NCBI GenBank assembly: GCA_000716465.1
Contig: JNWL01000016.1
Span: forward strand, 46,273 to 110,272
DNA: 64,000 nucleotides
Direction of reading: 5' to 3'
DNA from: Streptomyces bikiniensis
Lineage (GTDB): Bacteria; Actinomycetota; Actinomycetes; Streptomycetales; Streptomycetaceae
Part shown: positions 8,481 through 16,742 of the stretch, piece by piece
Layout of the letters: each line of letters starts with the position of its first letter
Position numbering within the stretch: the first letter of the stretch is position 1
Program-made: the position numbers and the translations under genes
Notes under the pieces: model-generated
What the model was told of the DNA's origin: nothing
Database searches by the model: none
The model's input: the letters and a program-made list of their open reading frames with translations, nothing else

Positions 8481-9110
8481 TCACACCCCCGCCCCGACCC
8501 CCTCCTCGTACGGGAACAGCGCGAGCGGCGGCTCGGTGCGGAAGAAGGTCCTCGCGCGGAGCAGGGCCGCCTCGTCGGCGCGGACGCGGCCCGGGCGGGA
8601 GCCCGTGCCCGTCAGGACGCCGCCGAAGCGCATGCGGAGGTAGGCGGCCGAGTGGTGCAGGGAGGTGACCAGGCCCTCGGCGACGACGTGCTCGTCGTGG
8701 GCCAGGGCCGTCACGCCCCACAGCGTGCCGCCCGCCATGCGCTCCTTGAAGTCCGAGCCGGGGACGTTCAGCCACCCCGACCAGTGGTCCAGGTAGCGCT
8801 TGGCCTGGGCGGAGAGGCTGTACCAGTACAGGGGCGAGACGATCACCACGTCCGTGGCCCCGACCGTCGCCTCCAGGAGCAGCTTCTCCGTTCCGTGCGT
8901 CGGCGGGCCCGTCTCCTCGTGCCGCCCGTCCCGGAAGTCCGGCAGCGACAGCTCGTTCAGGTCCACCCAGCGCTGCGGGACGTCCGCCGGCAGGTGCGCC
9001 GCCGCCTCCCGGGCCAGGATCTCCGAGTTGCCGTCCGGGCGGGAGCTGCCCAGGACGAAGAGGAACGAGCGGTTCGAGAAGTCGGGGAGGGCGGGAAGGT
9101 CCGGCGTCAT
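8481..9110 (-). CDS. NAD(P)H-dependent FMN reductase / flavodoxin-like oxidoreductase
   Basis: A 209-residue flavodoxin-fold protein. The FMN phosphate loop LGSSRPDGNSE is near residue 20 and the flavin-contacting SPLYWYSLSAQAKRYLDHW near residue 92. This is the signature of NADPH-dependent FMN reductase/iron-sulfur flavoprotein-type enzymes. The ATG at 9110 has an AGGAGAC ribosome site directly upstream, so the longer upstream frame was rejected. It is a cytoplasmic redox enzyme whose substrate (quinone, metal or drug) cannot be told from sequence. It stands alone on the minus strand between the RHS unit and a small secreted peptide gene. Confidence 0.85.
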   Translation of the reverse strand: MTPDLPALPDFSNRSFLFVLGSSRPDGNSEILAREAAAHLPADVPQRWVDLNELSLPDFRDGRHEETGPPTHGTEKLLLEATVGATDVVIVSPLYWYSLSAQAKRYLDHWSGWLNVPGSDFKERMAGGTLWGVTALAHDEHVVAEGLVTSLHHSAAYLRMRFGGVLTGTGSRPGRVRADEAALLRARTFFRTEPPLALFPYEEGVGAGV

Positions 9111-9298
9111 GTCTCCTGCTCCGTGTCGTGGGGGCTTCGGCGCCAACTCCGTTCCCCGCGGAGGTATTCCTGCCGCCGATCGGCTGAGCCCCGCCGTCCC
9201 CACCGGCCCGGCGCCCCGGTGGCGGAGGGCGACGGACCTAGCGTGCGGAGTGCCCGCGCCCGCGCGGTGCGTTCCTTCGTCCTACCGAGAGGTCTTCC

Positions 9299-9490
9299 AT
9301 GCGTTCCCTGCTGACCGCCTTCGCCGTCGGTGCCCTCGTCCTCGGCGGCGCCGGTGCCGCCAGCGCCGACGTGCACGTCGCCTACGAGCCGGAGCCCTCG
9401 TACATGCTCGTCTTCGGCGACTGGCTCCAGTTCGCGGGCGGCGACGTCTTCAACGCCGGTCACGAGAACACCGTCGGCTCCGACAACTGA
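9299..9490 (+). CDS. Small secreted peptide
   Basis: A 63-residue ORF with a classical signal peptide (MRSLLTAFAVGALVLGGAGA, cleavage likely after SADV or ASA). A mature peptide of about 39 acidic/aromatic residues follows (YEPEPSYMLVFGDW, GHENTVGSDN). An ATG with CCGAGAGG upstream gives a plausible start. It lacks the chaplin or rodlin signatures and has no cysteines. It is probably an extracellular peptide of unknown function. Confidence 0.7.
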   Translation: MRSLLTAFAVGALVLGGAGAASADVHVAYEPEPSYMLVFGDWLQFAGGDVFNAGHENTVGSDN

Positions 9491-9530
9491 GACCGGGGCG
9501 GGGGGCCTCGTCCAGAGGCCCCCGGGTCCG

Positions 9531-9917
9531 TCAGGCCTCGTTCTCCTCGCCCCGCTCGCGCCGCTTCAGCTCCTCCTCGCGGCGCCGCAGGTCCGCCTCC
9601 CAGTCCTTGAGGAGGGCGTCGTCGTCCTCGGCCTTCGCGGCGGGGCCGTCGTCCTTGAGGGACTTCAGGAACTCCGGGTTGTCGTCGGGGGCCACCCAGC
9701 CGCCCGCGCCCCGGCCGCCGCCGGCCCGGCCCCGCGGCCCGCGCTCCTTGCCCGCGACGATCCAGCCGATCGCGCCGACGATCGAGAACAGCAGGATCAC
9801 GATCGCCCACACCGGCTTCGGAAGGTGCTTGACCTCTTCCTCCGGGGTGTTCAGGCAGTCGATGAAGGCATAGATCATCAGCGCCAGCGGCAGGATGAAC
9901 AGCAGCGCCCTGAGCAT
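9531..9917 (-). CDS. PLD-nuclease N-terminal domain membrane protein
   Basis: A 128-residue protein with two TM segments (LLFILPLALMIYAFIDCL and VWAIVILLFSIVGAIGWIVA). They flank the motif NTPEEEVKHLPKPVWA, the signature of the short PLDc_N (cardiolipin-synthase N-terminal) domain. A Gly/Arg linker follows, then a charged C-terminal helix rich in Lys, Arg and Glu. The HKD catalytic repeats of phospholipase D are absent, so it is not itself a phospholipase. It is divergent from mqnL. Its role in the membrane is unknown. Confidence 0.85.
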   Translation of the reverse strand: MLRALLFILPLALMIYAFIDCLNTPEEEVKHLPKPVWAIVILLFSIVGAIGWIVAGKERGPRGRAGGGRGAGGWVAPDDNPEFLKSLKDDGPAAKAEDDDALLKDWEADLRRREEELKRRERGEENEA

Positions 9918-10007
9918 GTGGGAAAGCCCCCTGGAAGCGGTGGCGGGGGCGCGCTCGGGCGGCCCCGGTGACAGGTCCAGGGTAGCCGGTGACCGATACT
10001 TGCCCCT

Positions 10008-11465
10008 ATGGCTTACGACGATCTCCGCTCGCTGCTCAGGGCCCTCGACCGCGAAGGCGACCTCAAGCGCATCAAGGCCGAAGTCGACCCGTACCTGGAG
10101 GTCGGGGAGATCGTCGACCGCGTGAACAAGGCGGGAGGCCCGGCGCTCCTCTTCGAGAACGTCAAGGGCTCCTCGATGCCGCTGGCGATGAACGTCTTCG
10201 GGACGGACCGCCGGCTGCTCAAGGCGCTCGGCCTGAAGTCGTACGGCGAGATCAGCGAGAAGATCGGCGGGCTCCTCAAGCCGGAGCTGCCGCAGGGCTT
10301 CGTCGGGGTCCGCGAGGCCTTCGGCAAGCTCGGCTCGATGGTCCACGTGCCGCCGAAGAAGGTGAAGTCCGGCGACGCGCCCGTGCAGGAGGTCGTCCTC
10401 ACCGGCGACGACGTCGACCTGGAGAAGCTGCCCGCGCTCTTCACCTGGCCGAAGGACGGCGGCTCCTTCTTCAACCTGGGGCTCACCCACACCAAGCACC
10501 CCGAGACCGGCGTCCGGAACCTCGGCCTCTACCGGCTCCAGCGGCACGACAAGCGCACCATCGGCATGCACTGGCAGATCCACAAGGACAGCCGGAACCA
10601 CTACGCGGTGGCGGCCGAGCGGGGCGAGCGGCTGCCGGTCGCGATCGCCTTCGGCTGCCCGCCGGCCGTGACGTACGCCTCGACGGCCCCGCTGCCGGGC
10701 GACATCGACGAGTACCTGTTCGCCGGCTTCGTGCAGGGCAAGCGGATCGAGATGGTCGACTGCAAGACCGTCCCGCTCCAGGTCCCGGCGCAGGCCGAGG
10801 TCGTCATCGAGGGGTGGCTGGAGCCGGGCGAGATGCTGCCCGAGGGCCCCTTCGGCGACCACACCGGCTTCTACACCCCGCAGGAGCCCTTCCCCGCCCT
10901 GAGGATCGACTGCGTCACGATGCGGAAGCGTCCGCTGCTCCAGTCGATCGTGGTCGGCCGGCCGCCGACCGAGGACGGGCCGCTCGGGCGGGCGACGGAA
11001 CGCTTCTTCCTGCCCCTGCTCAAGATCATCGTGCCGGACATCGTGGACTACCACCTGCCGGAGTCCGGCGGCTTCCACAACTGCGCGATCGTCTCGATCG
11101 ACAAGAGGTACCCGAAGCACGCGCAGAAGGTCATGCACGCCATCTGGGGCGCGCACATGATGTCGCTGACCAAGCTGATCGTCGTGGTCGACAAGGACTG
11201 CGACGTGCACGACCTGCACGAGGTCGCCTGGCGGGCCCTCGGGAACACCGACTACGCCCGGGACCTCACCGTGGTGGAGGGCCCGGTCGACCACCTCGAC
11301 CACGCCTCCTACCAGCAGTTCTGGGGCGGCAAGGCGGGCATCGACGCCACCAGGAAGCTCCCCGAGGAGGGCTACACCCGGGACGGCGGCTGGCCGGACA
11401 TGGTCGAGTCGGACCCGGCGACGGCCGCCTTGGTCGACCGGCGGTGGAAGGAGTACGGGCTGTGA
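10008..11465 (+). CDS. mqnL: Menaquinone decarboxylase MqnL (UbiD family)
   Basis: A 485-residue UbiD-family enzyme that uses prenylated FMN to decarboxylate the 1,4-dihydroxy-6-naphthoate-derived intermediate late in the futalosine menaquinone pathway. It begins MAYDDLRSLLRALDREGDL. Further UbiD landmarks are RLQRHDKRTIGMHWQIHKD (about 180), the proline-rich loop, PEGPFGDHTGFYTPQEPFP and KHAQKVMHAIWGAHMMS. The stop overlaps the mqnP start codon, and the flavin prenyltransferase mqnM that supplies its cofactor follows mqnP. A GATACT sequence 7 nt before the ATG and no good ribosome site suggest a leaderless mRNA. The family assignment is secure; the exact pathway step rests on known mqn clusters. 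Confidence 0.9.
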   Translation: MAYDDLRSLLRALDREGDLKRIKAEVDPYLEVGEIVDRVNKAGGPALLFENVKGSSMPLAMNVFGTDRRLLKALGLKSYGEISEKIGGLLKPELPQGFVGVREAFGKLGSMVHVPPKKVKSGDAPVQEVVLTGDDVDLEKLPALFTWPKDGGSFFNLGLTHTKHPETGVRNLGLYRLQRHDKRTIGMHWQIHKDSRNHYAVAAERGERLPVAIAFGCPPAVTYASTAPLPGDIDEYLFAGFVQGKRIEMVDCKTVPLQVPAQAEVVIEGWLEPGEMLPEGPFGDHTGFYTPQEPFPALRIDCVTMRKRPLLQSIVVGRPPTEDGPLGRATERFFLPLLKIIVPDIVDYHLPESGGFHNCAIVSIDKRYPKHAQKVMHAIWGAHMMSLTKLIVVVDKDCDVHDLHEVAWRALGNTDYARDLTVVEGPVDHLDHASYQQFWGGKAGIDATRKLPEEGYTRDGGWPDMVESDPATAALVDRRWKEYGL

Positions 11466-12364
11466 CCACCGCCGCCGTGCCCGGCGCGCAGCCGGGGCGT
11501 ACGAAGGCTTTCCTCAGGCTCGTCATGATCGAGCACTCGGTCTTCGCGCTGCCCTTCGCCTACATCGCCTCGCTCACCGCGATGTTCCAGACGGACCGGC
11601 GAGTCCACTGGTGGACGCTGCTGCTCGTCACCGTCTGCATGGTGGGGCTGCGGACCTTCGCCATGGCCTGCAACCGGATCATCGACCGCGAGATCGACGC
11701 CCGCAATCCGCGCACCGCCAACCGGGAGCTGGTCACCGGCGCCGTGTCCGTGCGGTCCGCGTGGACCGGGGCCGGGATCGCCCTCGTGGTGTTCCTGGGG
11801 GCCGCCGCCCTGCTCAACCCGCTCTGCCTGGCGCTCGCGCCGCTCGCCGTCGTACCGATGGTGGTCTACCCGTACGGGAAGAGGTTCACGAACTTCCCGC
11901 ACGCGATCCTGGGCCTGGCCCAGGCCATGGGGCCCGTCGGGGCCTGGCTCGCGGTGACCGGGGAGTGGTCCTGGGACGCGGTGATCCTGGGGCTCGCGGT
12001 GGGCGTGTGGATCGGCGGCTTCGACCTGATCTTCGCCTGCCAGGACGTGCAGGCGGACCGGGCGCACGGCGTCATGTCGGTCCCGGCCCGCTTCGGCGTC
12101 CCGGCCGCCCTGTGGGGCGCGCGGGGCTCGGCGGTCGTGACCACCGGACTGCTCGTCTGGTACGCGCTCGCCACCGGCGCCGGGGCCTTCTTCTGGATCG
12201 GCCTGGCGGTCGTCGTGGCGGCGTTCTGCTACGAGCACACCATCGTGAAGCCGCACGACCTGTCCCGGCTGAACCGCGCGTTCTTCACGACGAACGGCTT
12301 CATCGGGATCTCGTTGTTCGTCTGCGCGCTCCTCGACCTGCTGGTCCGCGGGCTCGCCCCGTAG
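11462..12364 (+). CDS. mqnP: Menaquinone prenyltransferase MqnP (UbiA family)
   Basis: A 300-residue polytopic membrane prenyltransferase that attaches the polyprenyl tail to the naphthoate-type head group in the futalosine pathway. The two Mg-pyrophosphate motifs are NRIIDREIDARNPRT (about 75-90) and DLIFACQDVQAD (about 186-197), with about eight to nine TM helices between and after. The GTG start overlaps the mqnL stop as GTGA, showing translational coupling; a longer upstream frame in this phase is a shadow of mqnL. MqnM follows 31 bases later. Confidence 0.92.
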   Translation: MTTAAVPGAQPGRTKAFLRLVMIEHSVFALPFAYIASLTAMFQTDRRVHWWTLLLVTVCMVGLRTFAMACNRIIDREIDARNPRTANRELVTGAVSVRSAWTGAGIALVVFLGAAALLNPLCLALAPLAVVPMVVYPYGKRFTNFPHAILGLAQAMGPVGAWLAVTGEWSWDAVILGLAVGVWIGGFDLIFACQDVQADRAHGVMSVPARFGVPAALWGARGSAVVTTGLLVWYALATGAGAFFWIGLAVVVAAFCYEHTIVKPHDLSRLNRAFFTTNGFIGISLFVCALLDLLVRGLAP

Positions 12365-12395
12365 CCCCGGACCCCTCACGGATAGGCTCGACGGC

Positions 12396-13064
12396 ATGAA
12401 CGACGGCAAGCGCACCCCCTGGATCGTGGGGGTTTCCGGGGCGTCGGGCACGCCGTACGCCGCCGCCGTCCTGAGGGGGCTGCTCGCCGCCGGGGAGAGC
12501 GTCGACCTGGTCGTGTCCCGGGCCTCGCGGCTCACCCTGCTCGACGAGACCGGGATCTCGTTCCGGGACGCGCACTGGCGCGAGGACCTGGCGGCCTGGC
12601 TGGCGCGCGGCGCCGACGGGAAGCCGGACACGTTCGACGTGGACCTGGCGGACGTGCGGTACTGGCCGGCCGGCGACCTGGGCGCGGGACCGTCCTCGGG
12701 GTCGTACCCGGCGAAGGGGATGCTGGTGGTGCCCGCCTCGACCGCCGCGGTGGCGGGAGTGGCCCTGGGGCTCTCGAAGGACCTGCTGCAACGGGTCGCG
12801 AGCGTGACGCTGAAGGAGCGGCGGCCGCTGGTGGTCGCCGTGCGGGAGACCCCGCTCAACGGGCAGACGCTCAAGCACATGGTGGCGCTGGACGAGGCGG
12901 GCGCCGTGGTGCTGCCCGCCTCTCCGGCGTTCTACGCGGGGGCGACGCACATCCAGGACCTGGTGGACTTCGTCGCCGGGCGGGTACTGGACGCGGCGAA
13001 GGTGCCGCACCGGTTGTACCGCCGCTGGGAGGGAGAGCTGGGTGCGGCCCTCCGGTCCGGTTAG
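12396..13064 (+). CDS. mqnM: Flavin prenyltransferase MqnM (UbiX family)
   Basis: A 222-residue flavoprotein of the UbiX/Pad1 type that transfers a dimethylallyl group to FMN, making the prenyl-FMN cofactor used by MqnL. It begins WIVGVSGASGTPYAAAVLRGL (the FMN loop). PASTAAVAGVALGLSKDLLQR lies in the middle and ERRPLVVAVRETPLN is the conserved phosphate-binding segment. Although it sits in the mqnL-mqnP unit, TAGGCT lies 7 nt before its ATG, so it may also have its own leaderless promoter. Its stop overlaps by two bases the stop of a convergent small gene. Confidence 0.92.
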   Translation: MNDGKRTPWIVGVSGASGTPYAAAVLRGLLAAGESVDLVVSRASRLTLLDETGISFRDAHWREDLAAWLARGADGKPDTFDVDLADVRYWPAGDLGAGPSSGSYPAKGMLVVPASTAAVAGVALGLSKDLLQRVASVTLKERRPLVVAVRETPLNGQTLKHMVALDEAGAVVLPASPAFYAGATHIQDLVDFVAGRVLDAAKVPHRLYRRWEGELGAALRSG

Positions 13065-13186
13065 CGCTTCTTCGCGCGCTTCCGGGGAGCGCGCTCCGGG
13101 GCGGGGACGGGCTGGTGGGCACGCGAGCGGTCGGCCAGGTCCTGCAGCTCGCGCATGCGGGCACGGGCCATCTCGATCGTGTACAC
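13061..13186 (-). CDS. Very small basic protein, convergent to mqnM
   Basis: A 41-codon frame read from a GTG at 13186 (another GTG is at 13195), with AGGAG about 11 nt upstream. The peptide has a helical N-terminal half (YTIEMARARMRELQDLAD) and a strongly basic tail ending RKRAKKR, suggesting nucleic-acid or ribosome contact. It is too short for automatic callers. It lies between mqnM and the Lrp gene, next to three 14-bp tandem repeats that form its upstream region. Supporting evidence is the ribosome site and codon bias; there is no known family. Confidence 0.5.
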   Translation of the reverse strand: MYTIEMARARMRELQDLADRSRAHQPVPAPERAPRKRAKKR

Positions 13187-13221
13187 GGTGAACACCACTC
13201 CTGAAATCCTGAGGGATCGGC

Positions 13222-13263
13222 TCTGATCTGCTGACTTTGATCTGCCGACTCTGATCTGCTGAA
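13222..13263. repeat. Three tandem 14-bp GATC repeats
   Basis: Copies at 13222-13235, 13236-13249 and 13250-13263 follow the pattern TYTGATCTGCYGAM. The block lies between the start of the small basic gene (minus) and the Lrp gene (plus), just upstream of a CAGGG/CCCTG dyad. A 14-bp period with a conserved core suggests protein binding sites; Lrp/AsnC-type octamers are one possibility. Confidence 0.75.
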
Positions 13264-13293
13264 AGAATCACAGGGTGTCGACCCCTGTGTACC

Positions 13294-13310
13294 TTAGATT
13301 CTATACCTAA
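13294..13310. promoter_or_regulatory. TTAG-N9-CTAA dyad before the Lrp gene
   Basis: An AT-rich imperfect palindrome (TTAG, 9 bases, CTAA) lies about 40 bp before the Lrp start codon and stands out in GC-rich DNA. The position fits autoregulation by the Lrp/AsnC protein encoded next to it. It could also contain a -10 element (TATACC). Confidence 0.45.
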
Positions 13311-13348
13311 ACTCGCGGTATCGCTGGACAATGGAAGGCTTCATACCT

Positions 13349-13804
13349 ATGGACGCCGTGGACAGGCAGCTCATCCAGGCCCTGCGCGAGAACGGACGCG
13401 CCTCGTACGCCGAACTCGGCCGGCTCGTCGGGCTCTCCGGCCCCTCCGTCACCGACCGCATCAACCGCCTGGAGGCGGCCGGGGTCATCACCGGCTACCG
13501 CGCCACCGTCGACGCCGCCTCGCTCGGCCTCGGCGTCACCGCCCTCATCGGCATCTCGCTCTCCGACGCCGCCGACCACGAGGACGTGGCCCGCCGGCTC
13601 AAGGACCTCGCCGAGATCGAGGACTGCTGGTTCATCGCCGGCGACGACTCCTTCATGCTCAAGGTGCGCGCGAACGACGTCGACGGCCTGGAGAAGACGA
13701 TCCGCCGCCTCAGCGGCACCAAGGGCGTCTCCCGCACCCGTACGACGATCGTCCTCTCCACCAAGTGGGAGAACCGCGTCGGGGAACTGCCCGAGGAGGA
13801 CTGA
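13349..13804 (+). CDS. Lrp/AsnC-family transcriptional regulator
   Basis: A 151-residue protein with an N-terminal winged helix (MDAVDRQLIQALRENGRASY, LSGPSVTDRINRLEAAGVI) and a RAM effector domain with IEDCWFIAGDDSFMLKVRA. Such proteins assemble into octameric or larger rings and sense amino acids. ATG 13349 was chosen because GGAAGG lies 9 nt ahead; an in-frame ATG at 13331 has no ribosome site. It is placed between mqnM and mqnE on the same strand, so it may sense a menaquinone-pathway precursor or simply be a passenger. The AT-rich dyad at 13294-13310 and the GATC repeats upstream are likely operators. Confidence 0.9.
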   Translation: MDAVDRQLIQALRENGRASYAELGRLVGLSGPSVTDRINRLEAAGVITGYRATVDAASLGLGVTALIGISLSDAADHEDVARRLKDLAEIEDCWFIAGDDSFMLKVRANDVDGLEKTIRRLSGTKGVSRTRTTIVLSTKWENRVGELPEED

Positions 13805-13896
13805 GGAGGATCGAGGAGGGCGGAGGGGAGCTGACGGCGGGGCTGAGAGTACGGTGAACGGCGAAGTCTGATTTCGGAGAAAAGGGAGGCGGCCGC

Positions 13897-15060
13897 ATGG
13901 ACGCGGGGCTCAAGCGTGAGCTGGAGCAGAAGGTCCGGGACGGTGAGCGGCTGAGCCGTGAGGACGGCATCGCCCTGTACGAGTCCGACGACCTCGCCTG
14001 GCTCGGCGGTCTGGCCCACGAGGTCCGGACCCGCAAGAACGGCGACGTGGTCCACTTCAACGTCAACCGGCACCTGAACATGACCAACGTCTGCACCGCC
14101 TCCTGCGCCTACTGCTCCTTCCAGCGCAAGCCGGGGGAGAAGGACGCGTACACCATGCGCATCGAGGAGGCCGTGCGCCTCGCGAAGGCGATGGAGAACG
14201 AGAACCTCACCGAGCTCCACATCGTCAACGGGCTGCACCCCAACCTGCCCTGGCGGTACTACCCGCGCTCCCTCTCCGAGCTGAAGAAGGCCCTCCCGAA
14301 CGTCTCCCTCAAGGCGTTCACGGCCACCGAGATCCACCACTTCGAGACGATCTCCGGGCTCTCCGCCTCCGACATCCTCGACGAGCTGATCGAGGCCGGT
14401 CTGGAGTCGCTGACCGGCGGCGGCGCCGAGATCTTCGACTGGGAGGTCCGGCAGCACATCGTGGACCACCGCACCCACTGGGAGGACTGGTCCCGGATCC
14501 ACCGGCTCGCCCACGAGAAGGGGCTCAAGACCCCCTCGACCATGCTCTACGGCCACATCGAGGAGCCGCGCCACCGCGTGGACCACGTGCTGCGGCTGCG
14601 CGAGCTCCAGGACGAGACGAACGGCTTCCAGGTCTTCATCCCGCTGCGCTACCAGCACGACTTCGTGGACATGAAGGACGGCAAGGTCCGCAACAGGCTC
14701 CAGGCGCGCACCACCATGGCGACCGGGGCCGAGGCCCTGAAGACCTTCGCGGTCTCCCGGCTGCTCTTCGACAACGTGCCGCACGTCAAGGTCTTCTGGG
14801 TCATGCACGGCGTGCAGACCGCGCAGCTCGCGCTCCAGCACGGCGCCGACGACATGGACGGCTCGGTCGTCGAGTACAAGATCACGCACGACGCCGACAA
14901 CTACGGCACGCCGAACAAGCTGGGCCGCGAGGACCTGCTCGAACTGATCCGGGACGCCGGCTTCCGGCCGGTCGAGCGGAACACGCGGTACGAGATCATC
15001 CGCGAGTACCCGGGCCCGGACGCGGAGCGGCGCGAGTCGCCGCAGCCGATGCGGGTCTGA
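13897..15060 (+). CDS. mqnE: Aminofutalosine synthase MqnE (radical SAM)
   Basis: A 387-residue radical SAM enzyme that joins the adenosyl radical to 3-[(1-carboxyvinyl)oxy]benzoate to make aminodeoxyfutalosine, early in the futalosine menaquinone route. The [4Fe-4S] motif CTASCAYCSF is near residue 66, after HFNVNRHLNMTNV. TELHIVNGLHPNLPW, SLTGGGAEIFD and STMLYGHIEEPRHRVDH are typical of the MqnE/MqnC/CofH group. GGGAGG precedes the ATG by 7 nt. A strong bidirectional terminator follows. MqnA, MqnB, MqnC and MqnD are not in this window. Confidence 0.93.
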   Translation: MDAGLKRELEQKVRDGERLSREDGIALYESDDLAWLGGLAHEVRTRKNGDVVHFNVNRHLNMTNVCTASCAYCSFQRKPGEKDAYTMRIEEAVRLAKAMENENLTELHIVNGLHPNLPWRYYPRSLSELKKALPNVSLKAFTATEIHHFETISGLSASDILDELIEAGLESLTGGGAEIFDWEVRQHIVDHRTHWEDWSRIHRLAHEKGLKTPSTMLYGHIEEPRHRVDHVLRLRELQDETNGFQVFIPLRYQHDFVDMKDGKVRNRLQARTTMATGAEALKTFAVSRLLFDNVPHVKVFWVMHGVQTAQLALQHGADDMDGSVVEYKITHDADNYGTPNKLGREDLLELIRDAGFRPVERNTRYEIIREYPGPDAERRESPQPMRV

Positions 15061-15072
15061 TTCCCGGGGCGA

Positions 15073-15104
15073 AAGGGCCGGCGAGGGGTTCCCCGCCGGC
15101 CCTT
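15073..15104. terminator. Bidirectional terminator between mqnE and AraC gene
   Basis: Perfect 11-bp arms AAGGGCCGGCG (15073-15083) and CGCCGGCCCTT (15094-15104) with a 10-nt loop. It serves mqnE from the left and the converging AraC-family gene from the right. Confidence 0.85.
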
Positions 15105-15106
15105 CG

Positions 15107-15973
15107 TCACGTCTCCGTGCGCTCCACCGGGATCCACAGCTCCGCCCGCGCCGTCGTCCAGTCCTCCGACGGCTGTACGGAGAGCAGTTCGGGGCCCGGC
15201 CTGCTCGCGTACGGGTTGGACGGGAACCACTGGGTGAAGACGTCCCGCCAGAGGTACTGGAGGGCCTTCGGGTAGGGGCCCTCGTTCTCGAAGACGGCCC
15301 AGGTCCCGGCGGCCACGTCGAGCGCGTCGAACTCCTCCGGCACGTCGGCGCCGCTCACCGCCCCGTGCCAGTAGTCCAGCTCGGCGCCCTCCTCGCGGCC
15401 GTCCGAGAGGTGGGTGACCGTCGACAGGACGCCCGCGGGCTCCCCGTCCGAGAGGCGGGCGAGTCGGGCCAGGCCCTCCTGGCCGATGGACCGGATGTGG
15501 GCGGCGATCGCCGGGTTCTCGCCCTCGTGGACCAGGGGGACCCGGGCCCCGCGCCCGATGATCCGGAAGGCGTCCTTCGCCACGATCCTGTACCGCATGC
15601 TGCTGTTCCCTTCGACGACGAGGCGGAAGGACACGCGCGGCTGGGAGCGCAGGGCGGCCCCGGTGCGGCGGGCCTCGCCGGGGCCGACGCCGTGCACCGC
15701 GCGGAACGCGCGGGCGAACGCCTCCCCGGAGCCGTAGCCGTACCGCACCGCGACCTCCAGGAGCGTCCGCTCGCCGGCGAGCACCTCGGCGCCCGCGACG
15801 GTGAGCCGTCTGCGCCGCACGTACTCCGACAGCGGCATCCCCGCGAGCGCCGAGAACAGGCGCCGGAAGTGGTACTCCGAGGTCGTCGCGATCCGGGCGA
15901 GCCCGGCCGGGTCGAGGTCACCGCGCAGGTGCTCCTCGATGTGGTCGAGGGCCTGGTTCAGCCGCTCCAGCAT
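15107..15973 (-). CDS. AraC-family regulator with GyrI-like effector domain
   Basis: A 288-residue regulator. Residues 1-105 hold two AraC helix-turn-helix motifs (LARIATTSEYHFRRLFSALAG; VAVRYGYGSGEAFARAFRAVHGVGP). Residues about 125-288 form a GyrI/Rob/BmrR-type small-molecule domain (MRYRIVAKDAFRIIGRGARVP, VAAGTWAVFENEGPYP, ELLSVQP, AELWIPVERTE). This Rob/SoxS-plus-GyrI layout normally senses hydrophobic or cationic drugs and activates efflux genes. No efflux gene lies beside it, so the target is unknown. It converges on mqnE across a strong terminator and lies upstream of nothing obvious on its own strand. Confidence 0.9.
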   Translation of the reverse strand: MLERLNQALDHIEEHLRGDLDPAGLARIATTSEYHFRRLFSALAGMPLSEYVRRRRLTVAGAEVLAGERTLLEVAVRYGYGSGEAFARAFRAVHGVGPGEARRTGAALRSQPRVSFRLVVEGNSSMRYRIVAKDAFRIIGRGARVPLVHEGENPAIAAHIRSIGQEGLARLARLSDGEPAGVLSTVTHLSDGREEGAELDYWHGAVSGADVPEEFDALDVAAGTWAVFENEGPYPKALQYLWRDVFTQWFPSNPYASRPGPELLSVQPSEDWTTARAELWIPVERTET

Positions 15974-16079
15974 GTGGTCGCCCGTCCTTCCTTTTCCGTG
16001 TCCCCACCGTAGGAAGGGGCCGGGGGGCCGGACCCGACATCCTGTGCCCGGTCCGGTCGGGTGGTTCGGGCCGGGCGGG

Positions 16080-16613
16080 TCAGGCGAGGGGCAGCAGCAT
16101 GATGATGTCGTCGCGGTCGTCCCCGGGGGCGACCCGGATCGCGCCGGGGACGCGGCCGACCTCCTTGTAGCCGCACTTGGCGTAGAAGCCGTCGACGCCG
16201 GTGCCGCCCCGGCAGGTCAGCCGGATCGCCTCGACGGCCTCGAAGCCCTCGGCGGTACGGGCGGTGTGCTCGACCGCCGCCATGAGGTCGCGGCCGTGCC
16301 CCCCGCCCTGGTGCCGGGGGTGGACCATCACGGTGTAGAGCCACACCCAGTGCGTCATCAGGGGGTGGGTGTTGAAGGTGAAGAAGGCGGTGGCGGCGAC
16401 CTCGCCGTCCTCGTCGCGGCCGACGAGCAGACGGGTGTCGCCGCGGGCCATGTCGACGAGGTGCCTGAGCAGGGCGGGGCGGATCTCGTCGGGGGTCACG
16501 GGCGGGACGAAGCCGACGGCGCCGCCCGCGGCGGAGACGTCGGCCCAGAGGGCGAGGACGCCGTCCCGCAGGGCGGGACCGACCGCCGGATCCATCTCGA
16601 ACGTAAGGGTCAT
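16080..16613 (-). CDS. GNAT-family N-acetyltransferase
   Basis: A 177-residue acetyl-CoA-dependent acetyltransferase with the fold-defining segment VMVHPRHQGGGHGRDLMAAVEH (motif A, acetyl-CoA pyrophosphate loop) near residues 100-120 and VDGFYAKCGYKEVGRVPG as motif B. The substrate is unknown; similar proteins acetylate small amines or antibiotics. The start codon is probably leaderless, since a TTGAGC-N17-TAATCT promoter ends 6 nt before the ATG. It is monocistronic and divergent from the DUF4229 gene. Confidence 0.85.
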   Translation of the reverse strand: MTLTFEMDPAVGPALRDGVLALWADVSAAGGAVGFVPPVTPDEIRPALLRHLVDMARGDTRLLVGRDEDGEVAATAFFTFNTHPLMTHWVWLYTVMVHPRHQGGGHGRDLMAAVEHTARTAEGFEAVEAIRLTCRGGTGVDGFYAKCGYKEVGRVPGAIRVAPGDDRDDIIMLLPLA

Positions 16614-16648
16614 GCATTGAGATTATCTATTACGCGACGGGTGCTCAA
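16614..16648 (-). promoter_or_regulatory. Consensus-like leaderless promoter of the acetyltransferase
   Basis: On the minus strand TTGAGC (16648-16643) and TAATCT (16625-16620) are separated by exactly 17 bp. The ATG lies 6 nt after the -10 box, so transcription should start at or next to the start codon. Confidence 0.65.
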
Positions 16649-16742
16649 GAGGGCCGGTACCGGGGGCCGCGCGGCCCCGTGCTTCACTGGGGAGGACGCT
16701 CGTCCCGTAGGGGATCTTTTCGGAACAGGAAGAGTGACTGAC

